DNA of 64,000 nucleotides from Terebella lapidaria (Eukaryota > Annelida > Polychaeta > Terebellida > Terebellidae), in contig OX424560.1 of NCBI GenBank assembly GCA_949152475.1, positions 43,168,719 through 43,232,718 on the forward strand, written 5' to 3'. The notes under the pieces were generated by a model that saw only the letters and a list, made by a program, of their open reading frames with translations, had not been told where the DNA came from and searched no databases. This document shows positions 1-11,605 of the stretch, piece by piece; within the stretch, counting starts at the first letter, position 1, and every line of letters starts with the position of its first letter. The translations under genes and the position numbers were made by a program.

Positions 1-340
1 TACTGTACACAATGTACACCAGATGGAATTAGTATACAACTGCCCAACAACCTATGAAAATAATTTAGAAATCCGAATCTAACCCCATGGAATAGATACA
101 TGACAAGTACAAAAGTACCCAATCACAAGCCCGAAGGCTACTGAGTTGATGGTATCCTCGGGGACAGATTTAACGTCCGCCAGTAGTGACACCGACTCAG
201 TGGTACAAATGTAAGTATCAATCTATTACCACCAATACAATCAAATTTTGATGATGCCAATAAGAAAGGTAAAATACAACATTTTGCAATAAAAACAAAG
301 CCCGCCCAAATAGTTTATCCAAAGACACACTGGCGTCATC
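1..340. other. no recognisable feature
   Basis: AT-rich sequence at the left window edge. I see no coding exon, RNA gene or clear repeat before the 134-bp tandem units begin near 340. Confidence 0.4.
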
Positions 341-2054
341 AGGGGCAGATGTAAAGATGATAATAAGCGACATATTAGCCATTTTGTTCTCTGACCTTGA
401 AAATGAGATCAAAGATCAAATTCTAGAACACCAAAATATTCAGCATACATCATTTCCTATATGTTCACTATGGACCTCTAAGCTGTAAATTTGATAATAA
501 GCGAGATATAAGCCATTTTGTATTCTGACCTTGAAAATAAAATGACTAACCTTGAAATTTAGGGCAAGGGTCAAATTCAAGGTCACTAGAATATTCAGCA
601 TATATCATTTCCTATATGTTCACAATTGATTCCTAAGCTGCAAAGTCGCTAATAAGCAAGATATTGGCCATTTTGTCCTGTGACCTTGAAAATGAGGTCA
701 AAGGTCAAATTCAAGGTCACGAGAATATTCAGCATATATCATTTCCTATATGTTCACAATTGATTCCTAAGCCATAAAGTCGATAATAAGCGAGATATTA
801 GCAATTTTGTCCTGTGACCTTGGAAATGAGGTCAAAGGTCAAATTCAAGGTCACGAGAATATTCAGCATATATCATTTCCTATATGTTCACAATTGACTC
901 CTAAGCCGTAAAGTCGATAATAAGCGAGATATTAGCAATTTTGTGCTATGACCTTGAAAATAAGGTCAAAGGTCAAATTTGAGGTCATCAGAATATTCAG
1001 CGTATATCCTTTCCTGTATGTCCATATTTGATTCCTAAGCTGTAAAGTCGATAATAAGCGAGATATTAGCCATTTTGTCCCGTGACCTTGAAAATGAGGT
1101 CAAAGGTCAAATTCAAGGTCACGTGAATATTCAGCATATATCATTTCCTACATGTCAACAATTGATCACTAAGCTGTAAAATCGATAATAAGTGAGATAT
1201 TAGCCATTTTGTCCCATGACCTTGAAAATGAGGTCGAAGGTCAAATTCAAGGTCATGACAATAATCTGCATATATCATTTCCTATATGTTCATAATTGAT
1301 TCCTAAGCTGTAAAGTCGATAAGAAGTGAGATATTAGCCATTTTGTCCTGTGACCTTGAAAATGAGGTCAAAGGTCAAATTCAAGGTCATCAGAATATTC
1401 GGTATATATCATTTCTTATATGTCCACAATTGATTTCTAAGCTGTAGAGTCGATAATAAGCGAGATATTAGCCATTTTGTTCTTTGACCTTGAAACTGAG
1501 GTCAGAGGTCAAACTCAAGGTCACGAGAATATTCAGCATATATCATTTCCTATATGTCCGCAATTGATTCCTAGTCTCTAATCTCAATATTAAGTGAGAT
1601 ATAAGGCATAATGTGTCCCATTATAAAGCATAGGAAAATTTAACATGGGAAAGTCCCATTTGGGCCAAGTTTGGCCCAAAATGGCCCACTTCGAGCGATT
1701 CAAGTGCAACGAAACTTATACACATCACAGGAGTACATATGAGGAGTGTTGTGTATCAAAAAGAAAAAAAGTTACTGAACAGTTTTTGAGAAAATGGCCG
1801 CCAAAGTCCAAAATCAGGCATTTTTCGTCGAAAACGGCCGCCATTTTGAAACAAATGCGAAAATCGAAAAACAAAAAAAAACCTTTCCTTGAAATATTTT
1901 TAGGTATTTTTGTGCAAAATTTCAGAAAGATTCGATCATATACTTTAAAGATAAAAATGTGAACGGACGACGGACGGACGGACGGACGGACGGACGACGG
2001 ACGACGGACGCAACGCCATGCCAATAGGTTATCGGACCATAGGTCCGGTAACCT
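340..2054 (-). mobile_element. Helentron-like non-autonomous element, family D, copy 1 (3' end not seen)
   Basis: In element orientation (minus strand) the 5' end is a hairpin at 2028-2054, where GGTTACCGGACC pairs with GGTCCGATAACC. A (GTCC)n microsatellite (about 1963-2010) follows, then a body rich in AAATGGCGGCC motifs, then about twelve copies of a 134-bp tandem unit running left to about 340. The hairpin, the GTCC microsatellite close to it and the tandem array resemble the Helentron/DINE-1 class of rolling-circle elements; that assignment is from recall of the family, not a search. The 3' terminal hairpin seen in other copies (TTAGCCCTTGGGCTAA) is absent here, so the left part is truncated, diverged or outside the window. 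No transposase is encoded. Short open frames on the opposite strand, such as 1645-1962, recur in other copies only because the DNA is repeated. Confidence 0.65.
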
Positions 2055-2060
2055 AAAAAA

Positions 2061-3331
2061 TTAGGCCAAGGGCCGAAGATAGGTTACCGGACAATGTTTA
2101 ATATTTTAGATGTTAGCCAGGTCACTGGTTGAATTCAAGGTCAAGAGAATATTCAGCATATATAACATTAATCATATATCATGTCCACAGTTGATTGCTA
2201 AGCTGTAAATTCAATAATCAGAGAGATATTAGCAATTTTGTGCTGTGGCCTTGAAAATGAAGGGGCAAAGGTCAAATTCAAGATCATAAAAATATTCAAT
2301 GTATATCATTTTCTATATCATGTCCACAATTGATTCCCAAGCCATACAGTCAAAAGAGGAGCTAGATATGAGCCAGTTTGTCCTTGGACCTTGAAAATGA
2401 GGTCAGAGGTCAAATTCAAGGTCACGAGAATATTCAGCATATATCATTTCCTATATGTCCACAATTGATTCCTAAGCTGTAAAATCGATAATAAGTGAGA
2501 TATTAGCCATTTTGTCCTGTGACCTTGAAAATGAGGTCAAAGGTCAAATTCAAGGTCATGACAATAATCTGCATATATCATTTCCTATATGTTCATAATT
2601 GATTGCTAAGCTGTAAAGTCGATAACAAGCGAGATATTAGCCATTTTGTCCTGTGACCTTGAAAATGAGTTCGAAGGTCAAATTCAAGGTCATCAAATTC
2701 AAGGTCATCAGAATATTCAGCATATATCATTTCCTATATGTCCACAATTGATTCCTAAGCTGTAGAGTCGATAATAAGCGAGATATAAGCCATTTTGTGC
2801 TCTGACCTTGAAACTGAGGTCAGAGGTCAAATTCAAGGTCACGAGAATATTCAGCATATATTATTTCCTATATGTCCACAATTGATTCCTAAGCTGTAGA
2901 GTCGATAATAAGCGAGATATAAGCCATTTTGTGCTCTGACCTTGAAACTGAGGTCAGAGGTCAAATTCAAGGTCACGAGAATATTCAGCATATATCATTT
3001 CCTATATGTCCACAATTGATTCCTAGTCTCTAATCTTAATATCAAGTGAGATATTAGGCATAATGTGTCCCATTATAAAGCATAGAAGAATTTAACATGG
3101 GAAAGTCCCATTTGGGCCGAGTTTGGGCCAAAATGGCCCACTTCGAGCGATTCAAGTGCAACGAAATTTATAGACATCATAGAAGTACATATGAGGAGTC
3201 TTATGTATCAAAAAGAAAAAAAGTTACTGAACAGATTTTGAGAAAATGGCCGCCAAAGTCCAAAATCAGGCATTTTTCGTCGAAAACGGCCGCCATTTTG
3301 AAGAAAAAGCGAAAATAAAAAAACTAAAAAA
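2061..3331 (-). mobile_element. Helentron-like element, family D, copy 2, 3' part (split by copy 3)
   Basis: The 3' terminal hairpin of family D is at 2061-2076 and is followed by 134-bp tandem units and the conserved body. The body stops at 3331 inside an A-run, exactly where copy 3 begins. It resumes at 6161 with the continuous body sequence expected from the intact copy at 57918-60848. Copies 2 and 3 are therefore a nested pair. Copy 2 abuts copy 1 across only six A bases. Confidence 0.65.
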
Positions 3332-6160
3332 TTAGCCCAAGGGCTAAGAAAGGTTACCGGACAATATATATTTTAGATATTAGTATTTTGTCCCGTGACC
3401 TTGAAAATATGGTCATTGGTTAATTCAAGGACATGATAATATTCGGCATATGTCATTTCTAGTATGTCCACAATTGATTCCTAAGCTGTAAAGTCAATAA
3501 TAAGCGAGATATTAGCCATCATGTCCTGTCACCTTGAAAATGAGGTCAAAGGTCGAATTCAAGGTCATAGCAATATTCAGCTTATATCATTTCCTATATG
3601 TTCATAATTGATTCCTAAACTGATCCTGAAAATGAGGTCAAAGGTCAAATTCAATGTCAAGGCAATAATCTGCATATATCATTTCCTATATGTTCATAAT
3701 TGATTCTCAAGCTGTAAAGTCGATAAGAAGCGATATATTAGCCACTTTTCCTGTGACCTTGAAAATGAGGTCAAAGGTCAAATTCAAGGTCATTAGAATA
3801 TTCGGCATATTTCATTTCCTATATGTCCACAATTGATTCCTAAGCTGTAAAGTCAATAATAGGCGAGATATTAGCCATTTTGTGCTCTGACCTTGAAACT
3901 GAAGTCAGAGGTCAAATTCAAGGTCACGGGAATATTCAGCATATATCATTTCCTTTATGTCCACAATTGATCCCTAAGCTGTAAAATCGATAATAAGTGA
4001 TATATTAGCCATTTTGTTCTGTAACCTTGAAAATGAGGTCAAACGTCAAATTCAAGGTCATCAGATTATTCGGCATGTATCATTTCCCATATGTCAACAA
4101 TTGATTCCTAGGCTGTAAAGTTGATAATAAGCGAGGTATTAGACATTTTGTGCTCTCACCTTGAAACCGAGGTCAGAGGTCAAATTCAAGGTCACGAGAA
4201 TATTCAGCATATATCATTTCCTATATGTCCACAATTGATCCCTAAGCTGTAAAATCGATAATAAGTGAGATATTAGCCATTTTGTTCTGTGACCTTGAAA
4301 ATGAGGTCAAACGTCAAATTCAAGGGCATCAGATTATTCGGCATGTATCATTTCCTATATGTCCACAATTAATTCCTAGGCTGTAAAGTTGATAATAAGC
4401 GAGATATTATACATTTTGTGCTCTGACCTTGAAACCGAGGTCAGAGGTCAAATTCAAGGTCACGAGAATATTCAGCATATATCATTTCCTATATGTCCAC
4501 AATTGATCCCTAAGCTGTAAAATCGATAATAAGTGAGATATTAGCCATTTTGTCCTGTGACCTTGAGAATGAGGTCAAACGTCAAATTCAAGGTCATCAG
4601 ATTATTCGGCATGTATCATTTCCTATATGTCCACAATTGATTCCTGGGCTGTAAAGTTGATAATAAGCAAGATATTAGACATTTTGTGCTCTGACTTCGA
4701 AACCGAGGTCAGAGGTCAAATTCAAGGTCACGAGAATATTCAGCATATATCATTTCCTATATGTCCACAATTGATCCCTAAGCTGTAAAATCGATAATAA
4801 GTGAGATATTAGCCATTTTGTTCTGTGACCTTGAAAATGAGGTCAAACGTCAAATTCAAGGGCATCAGATTATTCGGCATGTATCATTTCCTATATGTCC
4901 ACAATTAATTCCTAGGCTGTAAAGTTGATAATAAGCGAGATATTAGACATTTTGTGCTTTGACCTTGAAACCGAGGTCAGAGGTCAAATTCAAGGTCACG
5001 AGAATATTCAGCATATATCATTTCCTATATGTCCACAATTGATCCCTAAGCTGTAAAATCGATAATAAGTGAGATATTAGCCATTTTGTTCTGTGACCTT
5101 GAAAATGAGGTCAAACGTCAAATTCAAGGTCATCAGATTATTCGGCATGTATCATTTCCTATATGTCCACAATTGATTCCTAGGCTGTGAAGTTGATAAT
5201 AAGCAAGATATTAGACATTTTGTGCTCTGACCTTGAAACGGAGGTCAGAGGTCAAATTCAAGGTCACAAGAATATTCAGCATATATCATTTCCTATATGT
5301 CCACAATTGATTCCTAGTCTCTAATCTCAATATTACGTGAGATATTAAGCTTAATGTGTCCCATTATAAAGCATAGGAGAATTTAACATGGGAAAGTCCC
5401 ATTTGGGTGGAGTTTGGGCCCAAAGTAGCCCACTTCGAGCGATTCAAGGGCAACGAAATTTATACATGTCACAGGGGTACATATGAGGAGTGTTATGCAT
5501 CAACAAGAACAAAAGTTACTGAACAGATTTTGAGAAAACGACCGTCAAAATCCAAAATTGGTCATTTTTTTAAAGAAAACGGCCGCTCTGACCTTGAGAC
5601 TGAGGTCAGAGGTCGAATTCAAGATCACGAGAATATTCAGCATATATCATTTCCTATATGTCCACAATTGATTCCTAGTCTCTAATCTCAATATTAAGTG
5701 AGATATTAGGCATAATGTGTCCCATTATAAAGCATAGGAGAATTTAACATGGGAAAGTCCCATTTGGGCCGAGTTTGGGCCAAAATGGCCCACTTCGAGC
5801 GATTCAAGCGCAACAAAATTTATAGACATCATAGAAGTACATATGAGGAGTGTTATGTATCAAAAAGAAAAAAAGTTACTGAACAGATTTTGAGAGAATG
5901 GCCGCCAAAGTCCAAAATCAGGCATTTTTCGTCGAAAATGGCCGCCATTTTGAAAAAAATGCGGAAATCAGAAAACTAAAAAAAACCTTTCCTGGAAATA
6001 TTTTTAAGTATTTTTGTGCAAAATTTCAGAAAGATTGGACCATATACTTTAAAGATAAAAATGTGAACGGACGGACGCCGGACGGACGACGGACGACGGA
6101 CGACGGACGCCGGACGCAACGCCATGCCAATAGGTTATCGGACCATAGGTCCGGTAACCT
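3332..6160 (-). mobile_element. Helentron-like element, family D, copy 3 (complete ends, nested in copy 2)
   Basis: Both ends are visible. The 3' hairpin TTAGCCCAAGGGCTAA is at 3332-3347. The 5' hairpin is at 6133-6160, with a GGAC/GACG microsatellite beside it at about 6067-6118. The interior holds about fourteen 134-bp units and a partly duplicated body segment (about 5340-5590 repeated at about 5665-5960). Insertion lies in a T-run of copy 2 on the minus strand, in line with the T|T preference known for Helentrons. No protein is encoded. Confidence 0.7.
3400..5340. repeat. 134-bp tandem array with nuclear-receptor-type motifs (family D copy 3)
   Basis: The period is 134 bp. A typical unit holds, in order, TGACCTTGA, an AGGTCA-type direct repeat with one-base spacing (AGGTCAAAGGTCA or AGGTCAGAGGTCA), and TCAAGGTCA. 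It then has an AT-rich stretch with ATATCATTTCCTATATG and CACAATTGATTCC. AGGTCAAAGGTCA is the known DR1 consensus for RXR, HNF4, PPAR and COUP-TF receptors, and TCAAGGTCA is the extended half-site for ERR and NR5A receptors. Here the DR1 is degraded to AGGTCAAACGTCA in some units. Similar arrays occur at 340-1610, 2110-3010 and 58440-60790. Confidence 0.8.
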
Positions 6161-6247
6161 AAAATACCTCCTTCTTGAATTATTTTTAAGTATTTTTGTG
6201 CAAAATTTCAGAAGAATTCGCCCGTAAACAAAAAAGATAAAAATGTG

Positions 6248-6279
<32 letters not shown>

Positions 6280-6325
6280 ACGACGACGGACGACGGACGC
6301 AACGCCATGCCAATAGGCATGCCTT
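6161..6325 (-). mobile_element. Helentron-like element, family D, copy 2, 5' part
   Basis: This continues the body interrupted at 3331 and carries its own GAC-rich microsatellite (6247-6299). The expected 5' hairpin is replaced by sequence containing AGGCATGCCT, so the 5' end is altered. Confidence 0.55.
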
Positions 6326-7437
6326 TATGCCTTTATAGCACAATTAGTTACGAACTTGAATTTTCGGGGTGTGTTTAGCAGGCATCTTGGATATCTGTTA
6401 ATTAACAAAACTAATCAAATCAAGCTCTATTTGTTTAAGGATTTATTGGGATTGCAAATCAGTAAAAGTCTCTATCAGAAATATCCAAGCAAGATCCACA
6501 ATTGAGACCATAGGGGTGTCAAGTGGGCTATTTTCGAGAGATATCTAAATGAATGTGTAGCGTGTACCATGTGTGCAGGTGTACATGCATCAAAAGAAAT
6601 AGCTTGATTGTATTTATTTTGGTCTGAATGGATTCCCTGTATATGAAAACCTAGATATAGACCCCAAAATGAACATCCTAGGTTGACTCAGTCCGAAGTT
6701 ATGGACATTTTAGTGAAAAATTATCTAATTTTGGCGGCCATCTTGGATGCATGCATCAAAAGGAATAGCTTGATTGTATTTATTTTGGTCTAAATGGATT
6801 CCCTGTATATGAAAACCTAGGTATAGACCCCAAAATGAACATCCTAGGTTGACTCAGTCCGAAGTTATGGACATTTTAGTGAAAAATTATCTAAATTTGG
6901 CGGCCATCTTGGATATATATACATATTCATATTATAAATGTTTATTTAACCACTGTTTTCTCATGTACAATGTATAAGGCCCCTACAATGAGCAGCAAAA
7001 GGTAACAAAGATTTTATTTTGTAGACCTATGCAGCTTAAAGTGAAGCAATCTCAAAATTCGAGATTTCGCGGGGCGGCCATTTTGAAAAATGGCCCAAAA
7101 ACCAATTTTTGCAATGGATGCGCAACCGGAGACATATGTAATGTTTATTAGTATTAAAAAACCTTGAGAAAAAAGTTGGTTTTGGAGGATCATGGGGGGG
7201 GTGCAAAGAGACCACCCGTACATGCCCGACTAAGATGATTGACGAAACTTTTTTTTTATAGACGTGCAGGTACGGTAAGATGGTGGTCACGTGACACATG
7301 GCGAATACAGTTGAAACGAAGGTGGAAGGTGGAAAAAAAAAAAAAGGTGGCAACGAACGATTTCTGGTCAAACAAACCAGCTTTCTGTGTGCATTGAGCA
7401 GTGTCAAGTGTCAGAGAGTCCCTAATTAGGTAAACAT
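6326..7437. repeat. intergenic, with a two-copy 165-bp tandem duplication (6588-6915)
   Basis: Two successive copies of a ~165-bp unit start at 6588 and 6753, and both end in GGCGGCCATCTTGGAT. The rest, including a Watson/Crick mix of CGGCCATTTTG motifs near 7070 and homopolymer runs near 7190 and 7335, shows no exon or RNA gene. Confidence 0.6.
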
Positions 7438-7446
7438 GTTATTTTA

Positions 7447-8903
7447 TAGCCACGCTTGCGACGGTTCATTCGATCATGACCGTCGCGAACAATGGACGTC
7501 TCTCTCGGGACGACACCAATGCTCACAAACAATCTCTGATATAAACGTAAATACCTTGAACTGTGCTCCCAGAATCTTCCTTTTGTGTTACACTCGCGTG
7601 CAGCGACCACGCCGCACTAAAACTGAGAGCTGTCGTGCATTTCTTATAGTTTTAGGAAATTTGACAGATCCGCGTGGTATAGCCACGCTTGCGACGGTTC
7701 ATTCGATCATGACCGTCGCGAACAATGGACGTCTCTCTCGGGACGACACCAATGCTCACAAACAATCTCTGATATAAACGTAAATACCTTGAACTGTGCT
7801 CCCAGAATCTTCCTTTTGTGTTACACTCGCGTGCAGCGACCACGCCGCACTAAAACTGAGAGCTGTCGTGCATTTCTTATAGTTTTAGGAAATTTGACAG
7901 ATCCGCGTGGTATTTCTGTTGTTCTTTTCAAACGCCATCGATGTCCGCAATACTGCGCATGCGCGAAGGTGCACGCGCTCGTGCAGGCAACTGGTTCATC
8001 TTAACTAGACAGTTCGGTTGTTGGACCGGGCAAGTTTAGCCCCTGATACTGTGCGACGTAGGTCAAACTCAAAATCAAAATATCTTATTCCCAACAACAT
8101 GCAAAAATACATGATACCTATGCAAAATAGAAACAATACTGTTGAAAAGGAGAATGTAAGAAGACTAAGTCTTATGAGTGACATTCCTGTGTGCTGAAAC
8201 AATTAACAACTTGAGAATAAATTTGTACAGAGATACAAAAATTTTTTTTAACAAAACAAAAACAAAGGTACAAAAGTAAATCAACATACATATGAGCAAG
8301 CCAAAAGATCGCTTAAACGAACAAGGTAACAGTCATCACACAGAAAAAAACATAGTTAACAGATTTGTCATTTTAAAGAATTTAGGTTTATATTGCATTC
8401 GTTCTCAAAGAGGGCAAAGACAAAATGTGTATTTTATTGTGTGTGTTATGTGATTCGTGACCTTGGTATACATATGATCACTATAAAGCAATAATGTCAA
8501 CACGAATAATATAGGCAGAGTAGCACAGCATCAGAGAGGTTACTTGTACTTGCCCTGTCCAACAACCGAACCGTCTAGTTAAAATGTATCATTTGCCTGC
8601 ACGAGCGTGTGCACCTTCGCGCATGCGCAGTATTGCGGACATCGATGGCGTTTGAAAAGAACAACAGAAATACCACGCGGATCTGTCAAATTTCCTAAAA
8701 CTATAAGAAATGCACGACAGCTCTCAGTTTTAGTGCGGCGTGGTCGCTGCACGCGAGTGTAACACAAAAGGAAGATTCTGGGAGCACAGTTCAAGGTATT
8801 TACGTTTATATCAGAGATTGTTTGTGAGCATTGGTGTCGTCCCGAGAGAGACGTCCATTGTTCGCGACGGTCATGATCGAATGAACCGTCGCAAGCGTGG
8901 CTA
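7447..8903. mobile_element. Mutator-like non-autonomous foldback element with 9-bp target duplication
   Basis: The outer ends are TAGCCACGCTTGCG and its reverse complement. A 9-bp direct repeat, GTTATTTTA, flanks them at 7438-7446 and 8904-8912. The terminal inverted repeats are about 355 bp (7680-8035 against 8553-8903) around a ~520-bp AT-rich loop. The left outer 233 bp is tandemly duplicated (7447-7679 and 7680-7912). Long TIRs with a 9-bp duplication are typical of Mutator-like elements. No transposase is present. The open frames at 7436-7777, 7789-8004 and 8579-8794 are TIR sequence. Confidence 0.8.
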
Positions 8904-8912
8904 GTTATTTTA

Positions 8913-9592
8913 ATGACTATATAACATGATGATGATGTAGATCTATCTCATATTGAAATGTTCCAACTTATGTCGTCAGCGTACAGATCCAATTGGTTTT
9001 CAGCATCCTTCATGAAATTTAGACGAGTACTCGAGTCAATGGTCCCGAGTACTCGAGTTACAAAATCTTGACTTGTAGTACGGTAGCCCTAAATACATAT
9101 AATACGACACAACTTCTTACTTTCTGGTTCCAGTGTCCTGTTTTAGCTATACCACAATTTTCTGGCCATGGAACCATGCTGGGTGACAATTACTCACACA
9201 TATGTACTATCTTTTCACACATGCATCGTATCTTTCACACATGTGTCGTGTCCGTTTTCACACATGCATATCCACCGCTTTAACAGTTTGCGGGGAGTGG
9301 AGTACTCGAATCAATGAGCCCATGTCCTTTTCAATTTCGAATAACAAGTTTAAAATGAAACAAAATACATTGAAACTTTCCAAGTTTGACCAATAGTGTA
9401 TATTGAAACACAAAAATAACTTGTTTTGTCACAAGACACATCAAAACGACTGATTCATGCAGATTTTGGAACAGGGATTTTCACGCACCATTTTCGGGTG
9501 CCTTGGAAAACCGGAAAAGGCCGAATGTTTACACTAAATAGCGCCATGAAGCAATATATCATGGTAACATCAGCGTTCTTATTGTAGGCCCC
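8913..9592. other. intergenic, no gene seen
   Basis: It contains two GAGTACTCGAGT palindromes (about 9026-9060) and a short run of TTTCACACATG repeats (about 9190-9270). No exon-like or RNA-like structure is visible. Confidence 0.4.
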
Positions 9593-9597
9593 ATACT

Positions 9598-11268
9598 CAC
9601 GGTGTAAGTGCGATCTTCACTCTTACGGAGTTTTTAAGCACTCTTTCAGCGATGACGCACTCTTGTGGTGTATGAAGGCACTCTTGTGGTAAATAAGCAT
9701 GACTGGAAACGTGAGTAATGTTGAATTTCTAACTATTTCAATAGCTTGATACGGAATAATCATGTAAAAGGTATTGCATTGAGTGTCGGAATATATATAG
9801 GATACTCGCAAGACACGTAGTTCGGTATAAAGGTTTAATTCTTAACAAGAACGCGATTCCAGCTAGCGACCCCACACACCGGGAGCCAAAGGGGTGGTAT
9901 CGTGGAGTGTTTTACATATTATACGGCGATTGCTCATGAAATTATGTCATGTAGTATGATAGATGAAGTTGTTTTTGATAATTTAAAAATATTTATACTA
10001 TCATTTTCGATAGAATTGGGAGGTATGCTAGTAATTTCTATAAACTACATGATATAGCACTCTTTCGGAGTATTACAAAGAACTCTGAGAAAATATTGTA
10101 GTGAAAAACACATACTGGTAATATGTTCAATAAATGCACAATTTCCATATTTCATTCGCAGTAACCATTAGTATAAGCATATGGATTGCATATGATGTGT
10201 TGGCTTCAATTATATAGTTATATAAATCAAGAAATAAGCAGTTCGGTATGATCAGTTTGGAACAACGCACTCTTCTGTTTAATACAAAGAACTGTTTTGG
10301 AGGCCTTTGCTGGAAGCGGTGGCGTTTTGGCTAAACATGCTAAAGTGGTTGTGAAGATAATGTGGGTCTCTTGTAAAAGCACATTCAAATCAGGTACGGC
10401 TGAGAAATTCGTTTTTAAACATGTTGACGTTATTTTTTTCTAAACCAACTATAGGAGAACTTCCTGGACAGACACCTGGGCATGAGAAACACTGAATAAG
10501 TTATTTGTACCCGCTACATATAAATTTATAGATGATTATTTTTATCAATCAAATTATTTCAACATCAAACACCACATTGATATGTAATTGAATGTATTCA
10601 CATAAAAATTATATATGTTGAATATAGATAGGGAAGACATGGAATACAGATAGGTAGTTCATAAAAGCCATAATGAATCCATAGCCTTATGAGTTTTCTA
10701 TTTTCAAATACACGTACTAGTAACACATCAAAAAGAAAGAATTTTTTTTTTTACAAGACACTGTTCAAGGGTGAGGAAGCGTATGTTGACAACTGAACCC
10801 TGCTTACCGAATCCTGCAACTGAACCCTACCTACTGAACCCTGCCTACTGAACAGAACCTTGCAACTGAACCCTGCCTACTGAACCCTGCCTACATATAG
10901 TATTAGGCATGCTGAGATTTATGGTTGTGAAGAATAAACTTCATATTTTCCTTGATATACACTGAATAGTATACGCGCTTCAACAACAGCGATCCCAGGA
11001 CCGTCACGGGAATACAATAAATACAGCTTTCAATATCATATTCAAAAACTAAAATCATACCAGATGCTACTGGGGTTATACAGACACTCAATGCACACAC
11101 TCGCTTATCTCCTATTTACGGTTTTCTTGCCATTTTTGTACAATTCACTCCTTGCTGTCGTTTCTGTGCCCCACATGCTCACATGTTTTCACCACAAGAG
11201 CGCGTTATTACCGAAAGAGTGATTAAAACCTCCGTAAGAGTGAAGATCGCACTTAGGCCTACACCGTG
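9598..11268. mobile_element. Transib-like non-autonomous DNA transposon (5-bp target duplication, CACGGTG ends)
   Basis: Inverted ends begin CACGGTGTA at 9598 and end TACACCGTG at 11268. They are flanked by the 5-bp direct repeat ATACT (9593-9597 and 11269-11273). The TIR extends about 75 bp with one short insertion, and contains the motifs AGTGCGATCTTCACTCTTAC and GCACTCTT; the latter recurs inside the element near 10057 and 10266. A 5-bp duplication with a CAC-starting heptamer-like end is the hallmark of the Transib/RAG group. CACGGTG is one base from the RAG heptamer CACAGTG. No transposase reading frame is present in 1.67 kb, so this would be a deletion derivative. Confidence 0.6.
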
Positions 11269-11462
11269 ATACTACCACAAAGATTCGCACCTTTTAATAA
11301 ACTTGGGCGTTATGTCCAAGCACTGTAGGATGGAGTGAATTACACCGTAAATGTGCAAACATACCAGCGTTTGTAGGCGTTATAGAGTTGTTTTCTGGAA
11401 ACATGGTATGTGTTTATGTTCAATGTTCACTTCTACGGAAGCCCGTTGAGGCCAGATACTGC

Positions 11463-11605
11463 AAGGTGTGAAAATATAATAATCTGGCGGCCGCCACATA
11501 ATTATCTGGCGGCCGCCAGATAATTATGTGGCGGCCGCCAGTTCATTAAGTGGCGGCCGCCAGATAATTTTATGGCGACCGCCACTTAAATATATTTTCA
11601 CACCT
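11463..11605. repeat. short inverted-repeat element carrying five 12-bp palindromes
   Basis: AGGTGTGAAAATATA at the left and its inverse at the right bound 143 bp. The interior is a series of TGGCGGCCGCCA palindromes (one copy has a changed base) separated by AT-rich linkers such as GATAATTATG. The whole can fold into stacked hairpins. It looks like a MITE, but no clear target duplication is visible. Confidence 0.6.

Noticed and set aside
1645-5979. Recurring 73-105-codon frames beginning MGKSHLG
   Set aside because: They lie opposite to the element direction, recur only because the repeat DNA recurs, and vary in length and C-terminus.
7436-8794. Frames of 60-113 codons repeated in both directions
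   Set aside because: They are terminal inverted-repeat sequence of the Mutator-like foldback element.
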